The notes: a model not told the origin generated them from the letters alone. DNA of 64,000 nucleotides from Alistipes dispar (GCF_006542685.1 NZ_AP019736.1:1-64000), one strand, 5' to 3'; shown: positions 1-8,713, counted from the first letter of the stretch. Translations and numbers: made by a program.

Positions 1-1410
1 ATGCTGAATAACACGCAGACATACAGCGATATGTGGCAGAACTGCCTCGATCGGATCAAGGCGCAGACCTCGGCCGAAGAGTTCGAGAAGTGGTTCCAGC
101 CCATCGTTCCGCTCGAATTCGACGGCACGACGCTCCGCCTGCGCGTTCCCAACGAAAGCTACGTGCGCCAGATCGAAAAGAACTACATCCCGTTCCTCAG
201 GCCGATCATCTCGCAGCTCTACGGGCAGCAGACACGGCTCCACTACGCCGTGCCGCGCGCCGCGCAGCCGGTTCCCGTGGCGGCGGAGGCCGACACGACG
301 GCCATCTCGCGCTTCAACACGCAGACGAACACCGCAAATATAAAGAATCCGTTCGTGATTCCGGGACTCAAGCGCATCGTAATCGACCCGCAACTGAACC
401 CGAACCTCACCTTCGCCACCTTCATCGAGGGCGAATGCAACCGGCTGGCCCGCTCGGCGGGCATGTCGGTGGCCGTCACGCCGGGCAACAACCCCTTCAA
501 CCCCCTCTACATATACGGGGACTCGGGGCTGGGAAAAACCCACATCGTGCAGTCGATCGGCCACGAGGTGCGGCAGCGGCATCCCGAGTTGCAGGTGCTC
601 TACGTCTCGATGAACAAGTTCCAGGCGCAGTTCCAGACCGCCTACAAGAACGGCGAGATACCCGACTTCATCCACTTCTACCAGATGATCGACGTGCTGA
701 TTATCGACGACATCCAGGAACTGACCGGAAAGACGGGTACGCAGAACGCCTTCTTCAATATCTTCAACCACCTGCAACTGGCCGGCAAGCAGTTGATCCT
801 CACCTCGGACAAGCCGCCCGTGGAGCTGAAGGACATCGAGCAGCGGCTGCTCACGCGCTTCAAGTGGGGGCTTTCGGCGCAGCTCAATACGCCGGACTAC
901 GAGACGAAGCTGAAGATCATCCGCGCCAAGGCGCAGAAACTCGGCGCACAGATCTCGGACGACGTGGCGGTGTACCTCGCCGACAACATCTCGGCCAACG
1001 TGCGGGAGATCGAGGGCGCGCTGTCATCGCTCGTGGCGAACGCCTCGTTCCTCGGCCGCAAGATCACCACGTCGCTGGCCAAGGAGATACTGAAGGTCTA
1101 TGTACAGCTCTACCAGAAGGAGATCACCATCGACCACATCATCGAGGTCGTATGCGACTACCTGAACCTCGACTTCGCGCGCTTCAACTCCACGGAGCGC
1201 ACGCGTGAAATCGCCCAGGCGCGGCAGATCGCCATGTATCTGGCCAAGCAGCACACCAAGGCACCGCTGACGACCATCGGCGCGGCCATCGGAGGGCGCA
1301 ACCACGCCACGGTGCTCCACTCGTGCAAAGCCGTCTCGAACCTGCTGGAGACCGACAAGGCGTTCCGCCGCCAGGTCGAGGAGATCGAAAAGAAGGTGCT
1401 CGCCCAATAA
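1..1410 (+). CDS. dnaA: Chromosomal replication initiator protein DnaA
   Basis: DnaA binds DnaA boxes and unwinds the replication origin. The 469-residue protein has the usual family length. It shows domain I (about residues 1-85), a variable linker (about 86-125), an AAA+ ATPase domain and a DNA-binding domain IV. The P-loop GDSGLGKT lies near residues 173-180 and Walker B (DVLIIDD) near 231-237. The C-terminal signature GGRNHATVLHSC is the DnaA-box recognition motif. The gene begins at the first base of the window; the N-terminus (MLNNTQTYSDMW) looks like a natural start, but an upstream in-frame start cannot be excluded. A hairpin with a T-run follows the stop codon. No cluster of DnaA boxes is seen nearby, so the origin need not be here. 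Confidence 0.97.
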   Translation: MLNNTQTYSDMWQNCLDRIKAQTSAEEFEKWFQPIVPLEFDGTTLRLRVPNESYVRQIEKNYIPFLRPIISQLYGQQTRLHYAVPRAAQPVPVAAEADTTAISRFNTQTNTANIKNPFVIPGLKRIVIDPQLNPNLTFATFIEGECNRLARSAGMSVAVTPGNNPFNPLYIYGDSGLGKTHIVQSIGHEVRQRHPELQVLYVSMNKFQAQFQTAYKNGEIPDFIHFYQMIDVLIIDDIQELTGKTGTQNAFFNIFNHLQLAGKQLILTSDKPPVELKDIEQRLLTRFKWGLSAQLNTPDYETKLKIIRAKAQKLGAQISDDVAVYLADNISANVREIEGALSSLVANASFLGRKITTSLAKEILKVYVQLYQKEITIDHIIEVVCDYLNLDFARFNSTERTREIAQARQIAMYLAKQHTKAPLTTIGAAIGGRNHATVLHSCKAVSNLLETDKAFRRQVEEIEKKVLAQ

Positions 1411-1442
1411 CAGGGCATACATAGCGTCAGTACAAACAGAAG

Positions 1443-1470
1443 ATCGTGACAAACAATGTCACGATTTTTC
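1443..1470 (+). terminator. Intrinsic terminator of dnaA
   Basis: An 8-bp perfect stem (ATCGTGAC / GTCACGAT) with a 7-nt loop is followed directly by TTTTC, about 30 nt after the dnaA stop codon. It overlaps the GTG that would give the next gene a longer N-terminus, which argues for the downstream ATG as the real start. Confidence 0.8.
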
Positions 1471-1471
1471 G

Positions 1472-1479
1472 TATATTTG
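1472..1479 (+). promoter_or_regulatory. Bacteroidetes -7 box of the hydrolase gene
   Basis: TATATTTG matches TAnnTTTG and lies 11 nt before the ATG at 1491, so the transcript would have a leader of only a few bases. No convincing TTG -33 element is seen at the right spacing. Confidence 0.55.
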
Positions 1480-1490
1480 CAAGAAACGGT

Positions 1491-2441
1491 ATGAAATCGT
1501 TCGTCATTCTTTTGATCGCTTTATTTTCAGGAATCGGGAACTGCCATGCAATCATTCCGGATACCGTATATATTAGGAAGCCGGAAAGCATGGGGCTGAT
1601 ATATAAAAATTTAGAAGTCATCACAAACGACGGGTACAAAATCGAAACCTGGTTTTTCCCCGCACAAAGCCCGCTGTCCGAGGGTGAGCTGCGGGATCTG
1701 AACGGAAACCGCCGAACCTACGAAACGCAGGACGAGACAAAGCGCCCGACCATAATCGTATGCAATGGCGATGCAGGCAACATGTCTTACTTCCAACTTT
1801 ATCTGGCGAAGAGCTGGACTTCCCGAGGGTTCAATGTCGTCACTTTCGACTGGCGCGGATTCGGCAAAAGCTCACCCTTTGCAATGGATCGCAACTACCT
1901 GTGTTATACGGAAATGCTGGAAGATTACCGGGCTGTCGTACGAACCACCTCCGAACAGGAGGAGGTCTTGAACGGAGCGATAGCCGTCGTCGGCTGGTCG
2001 ACAGGCGCCTATCTGTCCATGATTACGGCCTACACCGACGATCTGGTGAATGCGTTCGTCGGCCGTTCCCTTCCGACCGATTTCGACGATTTCATCCCTT
2101 TGGTCATGAAGTACAAAAACAAGACCCGCAATGAATTGCTGGTCCCGGAGGATTTTCCGACCGAACTGATGCCCGTACATATTGCTCCGGAATTCGGAAA
2201 ACCTCTTTTCCTGATCGTAGGCGAGAACGATTTCCGCACTCCCGTCTGGATGAGCAGGAAAATAATCGAATCCGTGCCCGGAACGACTCCCAAAGAGTTG
2301 ATGATCGTAGAAAATGCCGCTCACGGCGGAAAGGAAGACCCGATACTGATCGCATTCGACGACTTCATAAAAAGAACATCCGATTTTCTTATGGCCAATT
2401 TACGACCTCTGCACGGTAAACAGCCGTCTGCCACCGAATAA
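1491..2441 (+). CDS. Secreted alpha/beta hydrolase
   Basis: 316 residues, with an N-terminal hydrophobic signal peptide (MKSFVILLIALFSG) pointing to export to the periplasm or outer surface. The serine-hydrolase fold is supported by the nucleophile elbow GWSTG (Ser near residue 170), a late acidic residue in VGENDFRTP and a His in NAAHGG. This gives a complete Ser-Asp-His triad. The substrate is unknown; family members include esterases and acyl-peptide hydrolases. The ATG at 1491 is preferred over the GTG at 1446 because 1446 lies inside the dnaA terminator and the longer form would bury the signal peptide. The gene is clearly poorer in GC than dnaA and the WYL gene on either side, which suggests acquisition by transfer. 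Confidence 0.8.
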   Translation: MKSFVILLIALFSGIGNCHAIIPDTVYIRKPESMGLIYKNLEVITNDGYKIETWFFPAQSPLSEGELRDLNGNRRTYETQDETKRPTIIVCNGDAGNMSYFQLYLAKSWTSRGFNVVTFDWRGFGKSSPFAMDRNYLCYTEMLEDYRAVVRTTSEQEEVLNGAIAVVGWSTGAYLSMITAYTDDLVNAFVGRSLPTDFDDFIPLVMKYKNKTRNELLVPEDFPTELMPVHIAPEFGKPLFLIVGENDFRTPVWMSRKIIESVPGTTPKELMIVENAAHGGKEDPILIAFDDFIKRTSDFLMANLRPLHGKQPSATE

Positions 2442-2442
2442 T

Positions 2443-3342
2443 ATGGACCAACCCAAACTGGAACGCCTGCTGCGGCTCATGAAGCTGCTCACGGCCAACA
2501 CGACCTACAACGTGGACCAGCTGGCCGAGCGGCTCCGCATGTCGCGCCGCACGATCTACCGCTATATCGACACATTCCGCGAGGCGGGATTCGTCATCAA
2601 GAAGTCGGGCGACTGCATCCGACTCGACAAGGAGTCGCCGCACTTCCGCGACATCTCGCAACTGGTGCACTTCACCGAGGAGGAGGCCGTGATCCTCAAG
2701 AACGCCATCGAGAGCATCGACGACTCGAACCTGCTGAAACAGAACCTCAAGCGCAAACTCTGCTCGGTTTACGACAACAAGACGCTGGCCGACACGGTCG
2801 TGCGCGGCCGGAACGCCCCGAACATCCGCCGCCTGATCGAGGCCATCGAGGAGCGGCGGCAGGTCGTCCTGCACGGCTACCGGTCGGCGCACGGCGGGGA
2901 GGTACGCGACCGCCGGGTGGAACCTTTCGCCTTCACGACGAACTACGTGCAGGTGTGGTGCTACGACCCCGAAAGCGGTTCGAACAAGCTCTTCAAGACC
3001 CTGCGTATCGGCGAGGTCGAGCCGACCGAGACTCCGTGGGAACACGCCGGAGAGCACGCCGAAGGATTCATCGACGCATTCCGCATGCACGGCGAACGAC
3101 GCATCCGCGTACGGCTGGAGATGGGGCTGCTGGCCTGCAACCTGTTGTGCGAGGAGTATCCGCTCGCCGAACGCGATATTCGCCCGGCAGGCCGGGGACG
3201 GTGGCTGCTGGACACCGAGGTGGCCGGCATGGCGGGCGTGGGGCGCTTCGTCGTGGGACTGCTCGACGACATCCGCATCATCGACTCCCCCGAACTGACC
3301 GACTACCTCCGGAACTACCTCCGCCAGCACGCCCTGCGGTAG
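2443..3342 (+). CDS. HTH/WYL-domain transcriptional regulator
   Basis: 299 residues. The first 60 form an HTH_11-type winged helix (QLAERLRMSRRTIYRYIDTFREAGF). The middle and C-terminal parts resemble a WYL ligand-sensing domain (VEPFAFTTNYVQVWCYDPESG, then KLFKTLRIGEVE). WYL proteins bind nucleic acid or nucleotide ligands and control DNA-damage, defence or metabolic genes. The start lies one base after the hydrolase stop codon, so the two could be cotranscribed, although their base composition differs. The target is unknown; the palindrome at 3435-3451 downstream is a candidate site. Confidence 0.85.
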   Translation: MDQPKLERLLRLMKLLTANTTYNVDQLAERLRMSRRTIYRYIDTFREAGFVIKKSGDCIRLDKESPHFRDISQLVHFTEEEAVILKNAIESIDDSNLLKQNLKRKLCSVYDNKTLADTVVRGRNAPNIRRLIEAIEERRQVVLHGYRSAHGGEVRDRRVEPFAFTTNYVQVWCYDPESGSNKLFKTLRIGEVEPTETPWEHAGEHAEGFIDAFRMHGERRIRVRLEMGLLACNLLCEEYPLAERDIRPAGRGRWLLDTEVAGMAGVGRFVVGLLDDIRIIDSPELTDYLRNYLRQHALR

Positions 3343-3434
3343 GCTACCCGGAAAACGGCGGCCCGGACGGAATAAGAGACTCCGGGCGGTCCGCCCCGGA
3401 AATCGGCGGCCATTTTTTGCAAAAAAATCGAACC

Positions 3435-3451
3435 GTGTCAAAAGCTGACAC
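3435..3451. promoter_or_regulatory. Possible operator palindrome upstream of the zinc-ribbon gene
   Basis: GTGTCA-AAAGC-TGACAC is a perfect 6-bp inverted repeat with a 5-nt spacer, just upstream of a weak -7-like TTCCTTTG (3462-3469). Its position fits a repressor site overlapping the -33 region. Which protein binds is unknown. Confidence 0.4.
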
Positions 3452-3497
3452 AAACAAGCCGTTCCTTTGTACCGTGAACCTAAAAAAACAGTAGAGT

Positions 3498-3710
3498 ATG
3501 GGAACAGCTTACAAAATCCGCTGCAAACATTGCGGCGCCCGGTTCGACCACTACATGCAGCCCGGTTACGGCATCCTACCCGCGTGCGTGGGCTGCGGCG
3601 AGACGGTCGAAACCGAAACGGCCATCCGCTGCCCGGCCTGCCGCCGCAGGCTCAACGCCACGCAGGAGGAGTTCAACCGACAGATCGAAGTGACCTACCA
3701 ATGGGACTGA
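3498..3710 (+). CDS. Small zinc-ribbon protein
   Basis: 70 residues with three CxxC pairs (CKHC, CVGC, CPAC), of which two probably form a rubredoxin-like zinc knuckle. It has no signal peptide or membrane segment and is probably cytoplasmic. The C-terminus (EEFNRQIEVTYQWD) is acidic. Proteins like this are common in the Bacteroidales but have no known function; the family is not recognised beyond the zinc-ribbon pattern. It is the most convincing reading frame between the WYL gene and bcp. Confidence 0.7.
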   Translation: MGTAYKIRCKHCGARFDHYMQPGYGILPACVGCGETVETETAIRCPACRRRLNATQEEFNRQIEVTYQWD

Positions 3711-3756
3711 CCTGCAAAAAAACAGCCCCGAAACGCGGAAATCCGGGGAAAATCGC

Positions 3757-3764
3757 TATCTTTG
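3757..3764 (+). promoter_or_regulatory. -7 box upstream of bcp
   Basis: TATCTTTG is an exact TAnnTTTG match 26 nt before the bcp ATG. No clear TTG is seen 19-20 nt further upstream. Confidence 0.6.
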
Positions 3765-3789
3765 AAAGGTAAATTCATTTTTCGGAACG

Positions 3790-4251
3790 ATGACACATTT
3801 GCAGGAGGGAGACATGGCTCCCGATTTCAGGTCCACGACGCAGGACGGCATGCCGCTGACACTCGCCGATCTCCGGGGACAGCGCACGATTCTCTACTTC
3901 TACCCGAAGGACAACACCTCGGGCTGCACGCTCGAGGCCCAGAGTCTGCGCGACGGCAGGGAGGAGCTGGCCCGGATGGGATTCCGCATCGTCGGCGTGA
4001 GCCCCGACAGCGAACGGTCGCACCGGAACTTCTGCGCCAAGCACGACCTGAACTTCACGCTGCTGGCCGACACCGACCACTCGGTCTGCGAAGCCTACGG
4101 CGTGTGGGCCGAGAAATCCATGTACGGCCGCAAATACATGGGGGTCCTGCGCACGACGTTCGTCATCGACGCCGAAGGTCGGATCGAACGGATTTTCACG
4201 AAGGTGGACACCAAGAACCACTACCGGCAAATCCTCGACGCATACGAATAG
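3790..4251 (+). CDS. bcp: Thioredoxin-dependent peroxiredoxin (Bcp/PrxQ type)
   Basis: 153 residues, the usual length for PrxQ/Bcp enzymes, which reduce hydrogen peroxide and organic hydroperoxides in the cytoplasm. The fold is seen in GDMAPDF, LYFYPKDNTSGCT and VVGVSPDS-like motifs. The peroxidatic Cys is C46 in SGCT. The resolving Cys that often sits five residues later (GCTxEAC) is replaced by Gln (GCTLEAQ), so the enzyme is either 1-Cys or uses one of the later cysteines (FCAKHD or SVCEAYG). Confidence 0.92.
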   Translation: MTHLQEGDMAPDFRSTTQDGMPLTLADLRGQRTILYFYPKDNTSGCTLEAQSLRDGREELARMGFRIVGVSPDSERSHRNFCAKHDLNFTLLADTDHSVCEAYGVWAEKSMYGRKYMGVLRTTFVIDAEGRIERIFTKVDTKNHYRQILDAYE

Positions 4252-4260
4252 AGAGGAACT

Positions 4261-4725
4261 ATGAAACGTCCGAACCGCATCGCGCTGCTGCTCGCAGGTC
4301 TGCTGCCGGCTCTCGCCGGGCGGACCCAGGAGCTCCCGGGCTGCATGACACCGGGGGTGCGGGCCGAAATGCGGGTCTTCCTCTACGGAAGAAGCGCTTT
4401 CGAACCGGCCCGGCCCGACGTGGGATGGATACGCGAGGAACTCGACCCGGTTCAGCGTGAACGCAGGCATCTGGAGCGTATGATGCGCTCCCGGGCCAGA
4501 GAGCGGGCGCTGGAGGCAGTCGAAGGGGCGGAGCGGTCCGCCGCGCCCGCCGACCCGTCGGTCGCGATCGGCGAATGGCGCGTAAGCGTCGGCAACAACG
4601 GCAACTGGAGCCCCTATCCGGACCGGGCGCTGGACGCACGGGCCATCCGTTACCCGATGCGCGACATCCGCGAACTGGACCGGGCGAAAAAGGCAGGGCC
4701 GCCCCGGCCCGCACCGCCGAAATAG
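4261..4725 (+). CDS. Secreted hypothetical protein
   Basis: 154 residues with a short N-terminal signal-like segment (RIALLLAGLLPALAG), implying export. The rest is Arg-rich and charged, with one recognisable patch (WRVSVGNNGNWSPYPDRALDARAIRYPMRDIRELDRA) in the C-terminal third. It starts 9 nt after the bcp stop codon, behind AGAGGAA. No family is recognised. The reading frame keeps the host codon bias and is the only sensible one here, but expression is not certain. Confidence 0.55.
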   Translation: MKRPNRIALLLAGLLPALAGRTQELPGCMTPGVRAEMRVFLYGRSAFEPARPDVGWIREELDPVQRERRHLERMMRSRARERALEAVEGAERSAAPADPSVAIGEWRVSVGNNGNWSPYPDRALDARAIRYPMRDIRELDRAKKAGPPRPAPPK

Positions 4726-4806
4726 CGGAACAGGAGAGGGAACGCCCGATGCGGCGCCCCGAACGGAACAAAAGAAAAAACGATAAAAAAAGGAACAACA
4801 ACATCC

Positions 4807-5820
4807 ATGGCAGAAAAAGTACAGGTGAACCCGGACAAGCTCAAAGTCTTGAACGCGGTGATGGAGAAGATCGAGAAGGACTTCGGCAAGGGGTCGATCA
4901 TGCGCATGAACAGCACGGAAGTCAATGACATTCCGGTGATCCCCACGGGGTCGATCACCCTCGACATGGCCCTCGGCGTCGGCGGCTACCCCAAAGGCCG
5001 CGTCATCGAGATCTACGGCCCCGAATCGTCGGGCAAGACCACGCTGGCGATCCACGCCATCGCCGAGGCGCAGAAGGCGGGCGGCATCGCGGCCTTCATC
5101 GACGCCGAACACGCCTTCGACAGCTTCTATGCCCAGAAACTGGGCGTGGACGTGGACAACCTGCTCATCTCGCAGCCCGACAACGGCGAACAGGCACTCG
5201 AAATCGCCGACTCGCTGATCCGCTCGAGCGCCATCGACATCATCGTCATCGACTCGGTGGCGGCCCTCACGCCCAAAGCCGAAATCGAGGGCGAGATGGG
5301 CGACGCGAAGATGGGCCTCCAGGCGCGTCTCATGTCGCAGGCCCTGCGCAAGCTCACCTCGAGCATTTCGAAGACCAAGACCGTCTGCATATTCATCAAC
5401 CAGCTGCGCGACAAAATCGGCATCGTCTACGGCAACCCCGAGACCACGACCGGCGGCAACGCGCTGAAATTCTACGCTTCGGTGCGCATCGACATCCGCC
5501 GCATGTCGGTCATCAAGGACGGCGAGGAGCAGCTCGGAACCCGCACGAAGGTCAAGGTCGTGAAGAACAAGGTGGCGCCTCCGTTCAAACGTGCGGAGTT
5601 CGACATCATGTTCGGCGAGGGCATCTCGAAGATCGGCGAAATCATCGACCTCGGCGTGGATTACGGCGTACTGAAGAAAGCCGGGTCGTGGTTCTCCTAC
5701 GGCGACAGAAAGATCGGCCAGGGCCGCGACGCCGTGAAGGAGCTGCTGAAAAACGATGCGGCGCTGGCCGCGGAGATCGAAGAGAAGGTCCGCGAGGCGA
5801 TGAAGAACCAAAAACAGTAG
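4807..5820 (+). CDS. recA: Recombinase RecA
   Basis: 337 residues. RecA forms filaments on single-stranded DNA for homologous recombination and triggers LexA-type self-cleavage. Walker A is GPESSGKT at residues 71-78. Conserved segments include FIDAEHAFD, VIDSVAALTPKAEIEGEMGD and INQLRDKIGIVYGNPETTTGG, the last covering DNA-binding loop 2. The C-terminus is short and charged, as usual. The next gene starts 3 nt after the stop codon, so recA and the (p)ppGpp enzyme are probably cotranscribed. Confidence 0.99.
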   Translation: MAEKVQVNPDKLKVLNAVMEKIEKDFGKGSIMRMNSTEVNDIPVIPTGSITLDMALGVGGYPKGRVIEIYGPESSGKTTLAIHAIAEAQKAGGIAAFIDAEHAFDSFYAQKLGVDVDNLLISQPDNGEQALEIADSLIRSSAIDIIVIDSVAALTPKAEIEGEMGDAKMGLQARLMSQALRKLTSSISKTKTVCIFINQLRDKIGIVYGNPETTTGGNALKFYASVRIDIRRMSVIKDGEEQLGTRTKVKVVKNKVAPPFKRAEFDIMFGEGISKIGEIIDLGVDYGVLKKAGSWFSYGDRKIGQGRDAVKELLKNDAALAAEIEEKVREAMKNQKQ

Positions 5821-5823
5821 CCT

Positions 5824-8040
5824 ATGGGATATACTGCCGAGGATGAAGCCCTGATCCGGGAAAAATGGGACGACCTGTTGTTCTCGTGCACGAAAATCTG
5901 CAAGAACGACGAGGACTGGAATTTCATCAAACGGGCGTTTTTCCTGGCCAAGGAGGCACACGAGGGGGTACGGCGCCGCTCCGGCGAACCGTATCTCCTG
6001 CATCCCATTGCAGTAGCCAAAATCGTCATCGACGAGATCGGGCTGGGCGTGAAGTCGGTCGTCGCGGCGCTGCTGCACGACGTCGTGGAGGACACGGAGT
6101 ACACCGTGGAGGACATGGAGCGCATCTTCGGCCCCAAGATCGCCTCGATGGTGGACGGACTGACGAAGATGGCCGGCGTGTTCAACGCCGACACCTCCGA
6201 GCAGGCCGAATACTTCCGCAAGGTGCTCCTCACGCTTTCGGACGACGTGCGGGTGATCCTCATCAAGATCGCCGACCGGCTGCACAACATGCGCACGCTG
6301 GGGTCGATGCCCATGAACAAGCAGATCAAGATCACGGGCGAGACGATCTACCTCTTCGCGCCGCTGGCCTACCGGCTGGGCCTCTATTCGATCAAGAGCG
6401 AGCTGGAGGACCTCTGCATGAAGTACCGCTTCCCGCAGCAGTACGCCGAAATCACGCAGAAGTTGCAGGAGAGCGAGGCGTCGCGCCGGGAGTTCATCGA
6501 CAAATTCAGCGCCCCGATCGTCGCCGCGCTCAACCGCGACAACTTCAACTACGAGATTTCGGGCCGCGTAAAGAGCGTCTATTCGATCTGGTCGAAGATG
6601 CAGCGCAAGCAAATCCCCTTCGAGGAGATCTACGACCTGTTCGCCGTGCGCATCGTCTTCAAGCCGCTGCCGTTCCCCTCGGAAAAGACGCAGTGCTGGC
6701 AGATTTACTCCACGATCACCGATATCTACACCCCCAAGCCCGACCGGCTGCGCGACTGGATTTCGATGCCCAAGGCCAACGGCTACGAAGCGCTGCACTC
6801 GACGGTGATGGGGCCCGACGGCGTATGGGTCGAAGTGCAGATCCGCACGCAGCGCATGGAGGACATCGCCGAACGGGGATTCGCCGCGCACTGGAAATAC
6901 AAGCACGCCACCATTTCGCAGGACGAGGACGAATTCGACAAGTGGCTCAAGCAGATACGGGCGGCGCTGAACAGTCCGACGGAAAACGCCGTGGACTTCC
7001 TCGATAACTTCAAATTATCGCTATATACTTCTGAAATAGTAGTATTTACACCGAAAGGAGAATCCCGTAAGATGCCTTTCGGCGCCACGGCGCTGGATTT
7101 CGCCTACGACATCCACTCGAAGATCGGCAACAGTGCCATCAGCGCCAAGATCAACCACAAGCTCGAACCGATCACCACGCAGATCAACAGCGGCGACCAG
7201 ATCGAGATCATAACGGCCGATACGGCCCGTCCGAAACCCGAATGGCTGGACATCGTCACGACGGCGAAGGCGAAATCGGCCATCAAGAGCTTCCTCAAAC
7301 GCGAACGGCAGAACAATATCGAGCGGGGCATGCAACTGCTCGAGGAGAAGATGAAATCGCTCAATATCCAGCTCAGCGGCAGGGTATTGCGCAAGATCGT
7401 CCCGATCTACGAGAGTAACAACAAAGAGGAGCTGTACAGCAAGATCGGCGCGGGAATCGTCTCGCTGGACGATCTGGACAAGGTCCTGAAGGTCAATTCG
7501 AAGAGCAAGATACTCAAGTTCTGGACGCTCTTCATCCCCCAGAAAAAAGAGGAGGAGGGCGACGACACGGGCGAGATCGCGCCGCCGGCACAGCCGAAAG
7601 AGCCGGCCGACGAACCGCAGTTCGAGATCGCGGAGTGCTGCAAACCGATTCCCGGCGACAAGGTCGTGGGGTATCGCAATCCGGTGACGGGAAAAATCAT
7701 CGTCCACAAGGCCACGTGCGACGAACTGAACCGGCTGGCCGCGCAATACGGGAAAAACATCGTCAAGGAGGAGATCAAATGGTCGCAGCACAAGGCCATG
7801 TCGTACCTCGTCACGACCGAGTTGCGCGGCATCGACCGCCAGGGGCTGCTGCTCGACCTGGCGAAGGTGGTCAGCGACGATTTCAACATCAACATCCGCG
7901 AAGTGAACATCCACAGCCACGACGGCATCTTCGAAGGCAGCGTCAGCCTGTATGTCAAGGACGCGGAGAGCCTGAATGCCGTAATGGACAAACTTCGAAA
8001 GATCAAAGGAATAGACAGCATTAAACGAACTATCAGTTAA
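5824..8040 (+). CDS. rel: Bifunctional (p)ppGpp synthetase/hydrolase (RelA/SpoT)
   Basis: 738 residues with the full long-RSH layout. The HD hydrolase has LLHDVVEDT with His85-Asp86, so hydrolysis should be active. The synthetase domain follows (YDLFAVRIVF, then YEALHSTV and HWKYK). Next come a TGS domain (VVFTPKGESRKMPFGATALDFAYDIHSKIGN), a Cys-containing conserved region (CCKPIPGD) and a C-terminal ACT domain. It makes and degrades the stringent-response alarmones. A run of about 18 AT-rich codons at 7008-7060, just where the TGS domain begins, differs sharply from the GC-rich codon use of the rest. Confidence 0.97.
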   Translation: MGYTAEDEALIREKWDDLLFSCTKICKNDEDWNFIKRAFFLAKEAHEGVRRRSGEPYLLHPIAVAKIVIDEIGLGVKSVVAALLHDVVEDTEYTVEDMERIFGPKIASMVDGLTKMAGVFNADTSEQAEYFRKVLLTLSDDVRVILIKIADRLHNMRTLGSMPMNKQIKITGETIYLFAPLAYRLGLYSIKSELEDLCMKYRFPQQYAEITQKLQESEASRREFIDKFSAPIVAALNRDNFNYEISGRVKSVYSIWSKMQRKQIPFEEIYDLFAVRIVFKPLPFPSEKTQCWQIYSTITDIYTPKPDRLRDWISMPKANGYEALHSTVMGPDGVWVEVQIRTQRMEDIAERGFAAHWKYKHATISQDEDEFDKWLKQIRAALNSPTENAVDFLDNFKLSLYTSEIVVFTPKGESRKMPFGATALDFAYDIHSKIGNSAISAKINHKLEPITTQINSGDQIEIITADTARPKPEWLDIVTTAKAKSAIKSFLKRERQNNIERGMQLLEEKMKSLNIQLSGRVLRKIVPIYESNNKEELYSKIGAGIVSLDDLDKVLKVNSKSKILKFWTLFIPQKKEEEGDDTGEIAPPAQPKEPADEPQFEIAECCKPIPGDKVVGYRNPVTGKIIVHKATCDELNRLAAQYGKNIVKEEIKWSQHKAMSYLVTTELRGIDRQGLLLDLAKVVSDDFNINIREVNIHSHDGIFEGSVSLYVKDAESLNAVMDKLRKIKGIDSIKRTIS

Positions 8041-8044
8041 GGTC

Positions 8045-8713
8045 ATGGAAGACTTCTCGACGATTCTGTGGATCCTGGTGATCGCCGCGGCTTCGCTGTT
8101 GTCGCAAGGCCGCAAGGCACGGTCCGGAAAGACATCGCGCAAACCGGGACCGGCGACGGACGACACTGCGCCGCATCCGACGCCTACGACACGTCCCGAA
8201 TGGCCCGGAATCCCCGGATTTCCGAAGATTCCGGGTTTCCCGGAAGGCAAGATGCACGACGGAGAAACCCGGAAAGCCGCGGCGGAAAGCGCTCCGGAGG
8301 CTCCGGCACGCCGTGTCGTCTCCGGTCCGGAAAGCCGCGAAAAGCCTTTCTCCAAGCCGAAAACGACCGAAAGAGCACCCGGCACGGATCAGCCCGAAAC
8401 CAGAGAAACAACTGTTTTTCCGGCAGATGCGGCCTCAGCGCGGAAGCGGCGGGACGAGAGTGCCCAAAGGCGGCAAGTCGCGGAACAGCGACGGATTCCG
8501 ACCGTACAGCCCGCTCCGGAGACGGTCTTCGGACTTCCGGCGACAGGGCGCACGGCCTCTGCAACGATCATGCAGGGTTCGATCGGTTCGGACGACAGCC
8601 CGTGCGTCGCGAACCGGACGGAAGAGGAGCCGGCGGCCGGAATAGCCGCGGATTTCGATCTGCGCAGGGCCGTGATCTACGCCGAGATACTCAAACCGAA
8701 ATTCGAAGAATAA
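8045..8713 (+). CDS. Membrane-anchored hypothetical protein with low-complexity linker
   Basis: 222 residues. One N-terminal membrane segment (TILWILVIAAASLLS) is followed by a long Pro/Arg/Ser-rich linker with short repeats (IPGFPKIPGFPE near residue 57) and a conserved-looking C-terminus (FDLRRAVIYAEILKPKFEE). Bacteroidales have many proteins with this plan: N-terminal anchor, disordered linker and a tail ending in a FDLRKAVIYSEIL-like motif. The function is unknown. It starts 4 nt after the rel stop codon and may share its transcript. Confidence 0.75.
   Translation: MEDFSTILWILVIAAASLLSQGRKARSGKTSRKPGPATDDTAPHPTPTTRPEWPGIPGFPKIPGFPEGKMHDGETRKAAAESAPEAPARRVVSGPESREKPFSKPKTTERAPGTDQPETRETTVFPADAASARKRRDESAQRRQVAEQRRIPTVQPAPETVFGLPATGRTASATIMQGSIGSDDSPCVANRTEEEPAAGIAADFDLRRAVIYAEILKPKFEE

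Noticed and set aside
3775..6906. A 1043-codon open frame on the minus strand opposite bcp and recA
   Set aside because: It is antisense to recA and the start of rel, and its translation is His/Arg/Val-rich without motifs. It is a mirror of the GC-rich codon bias.
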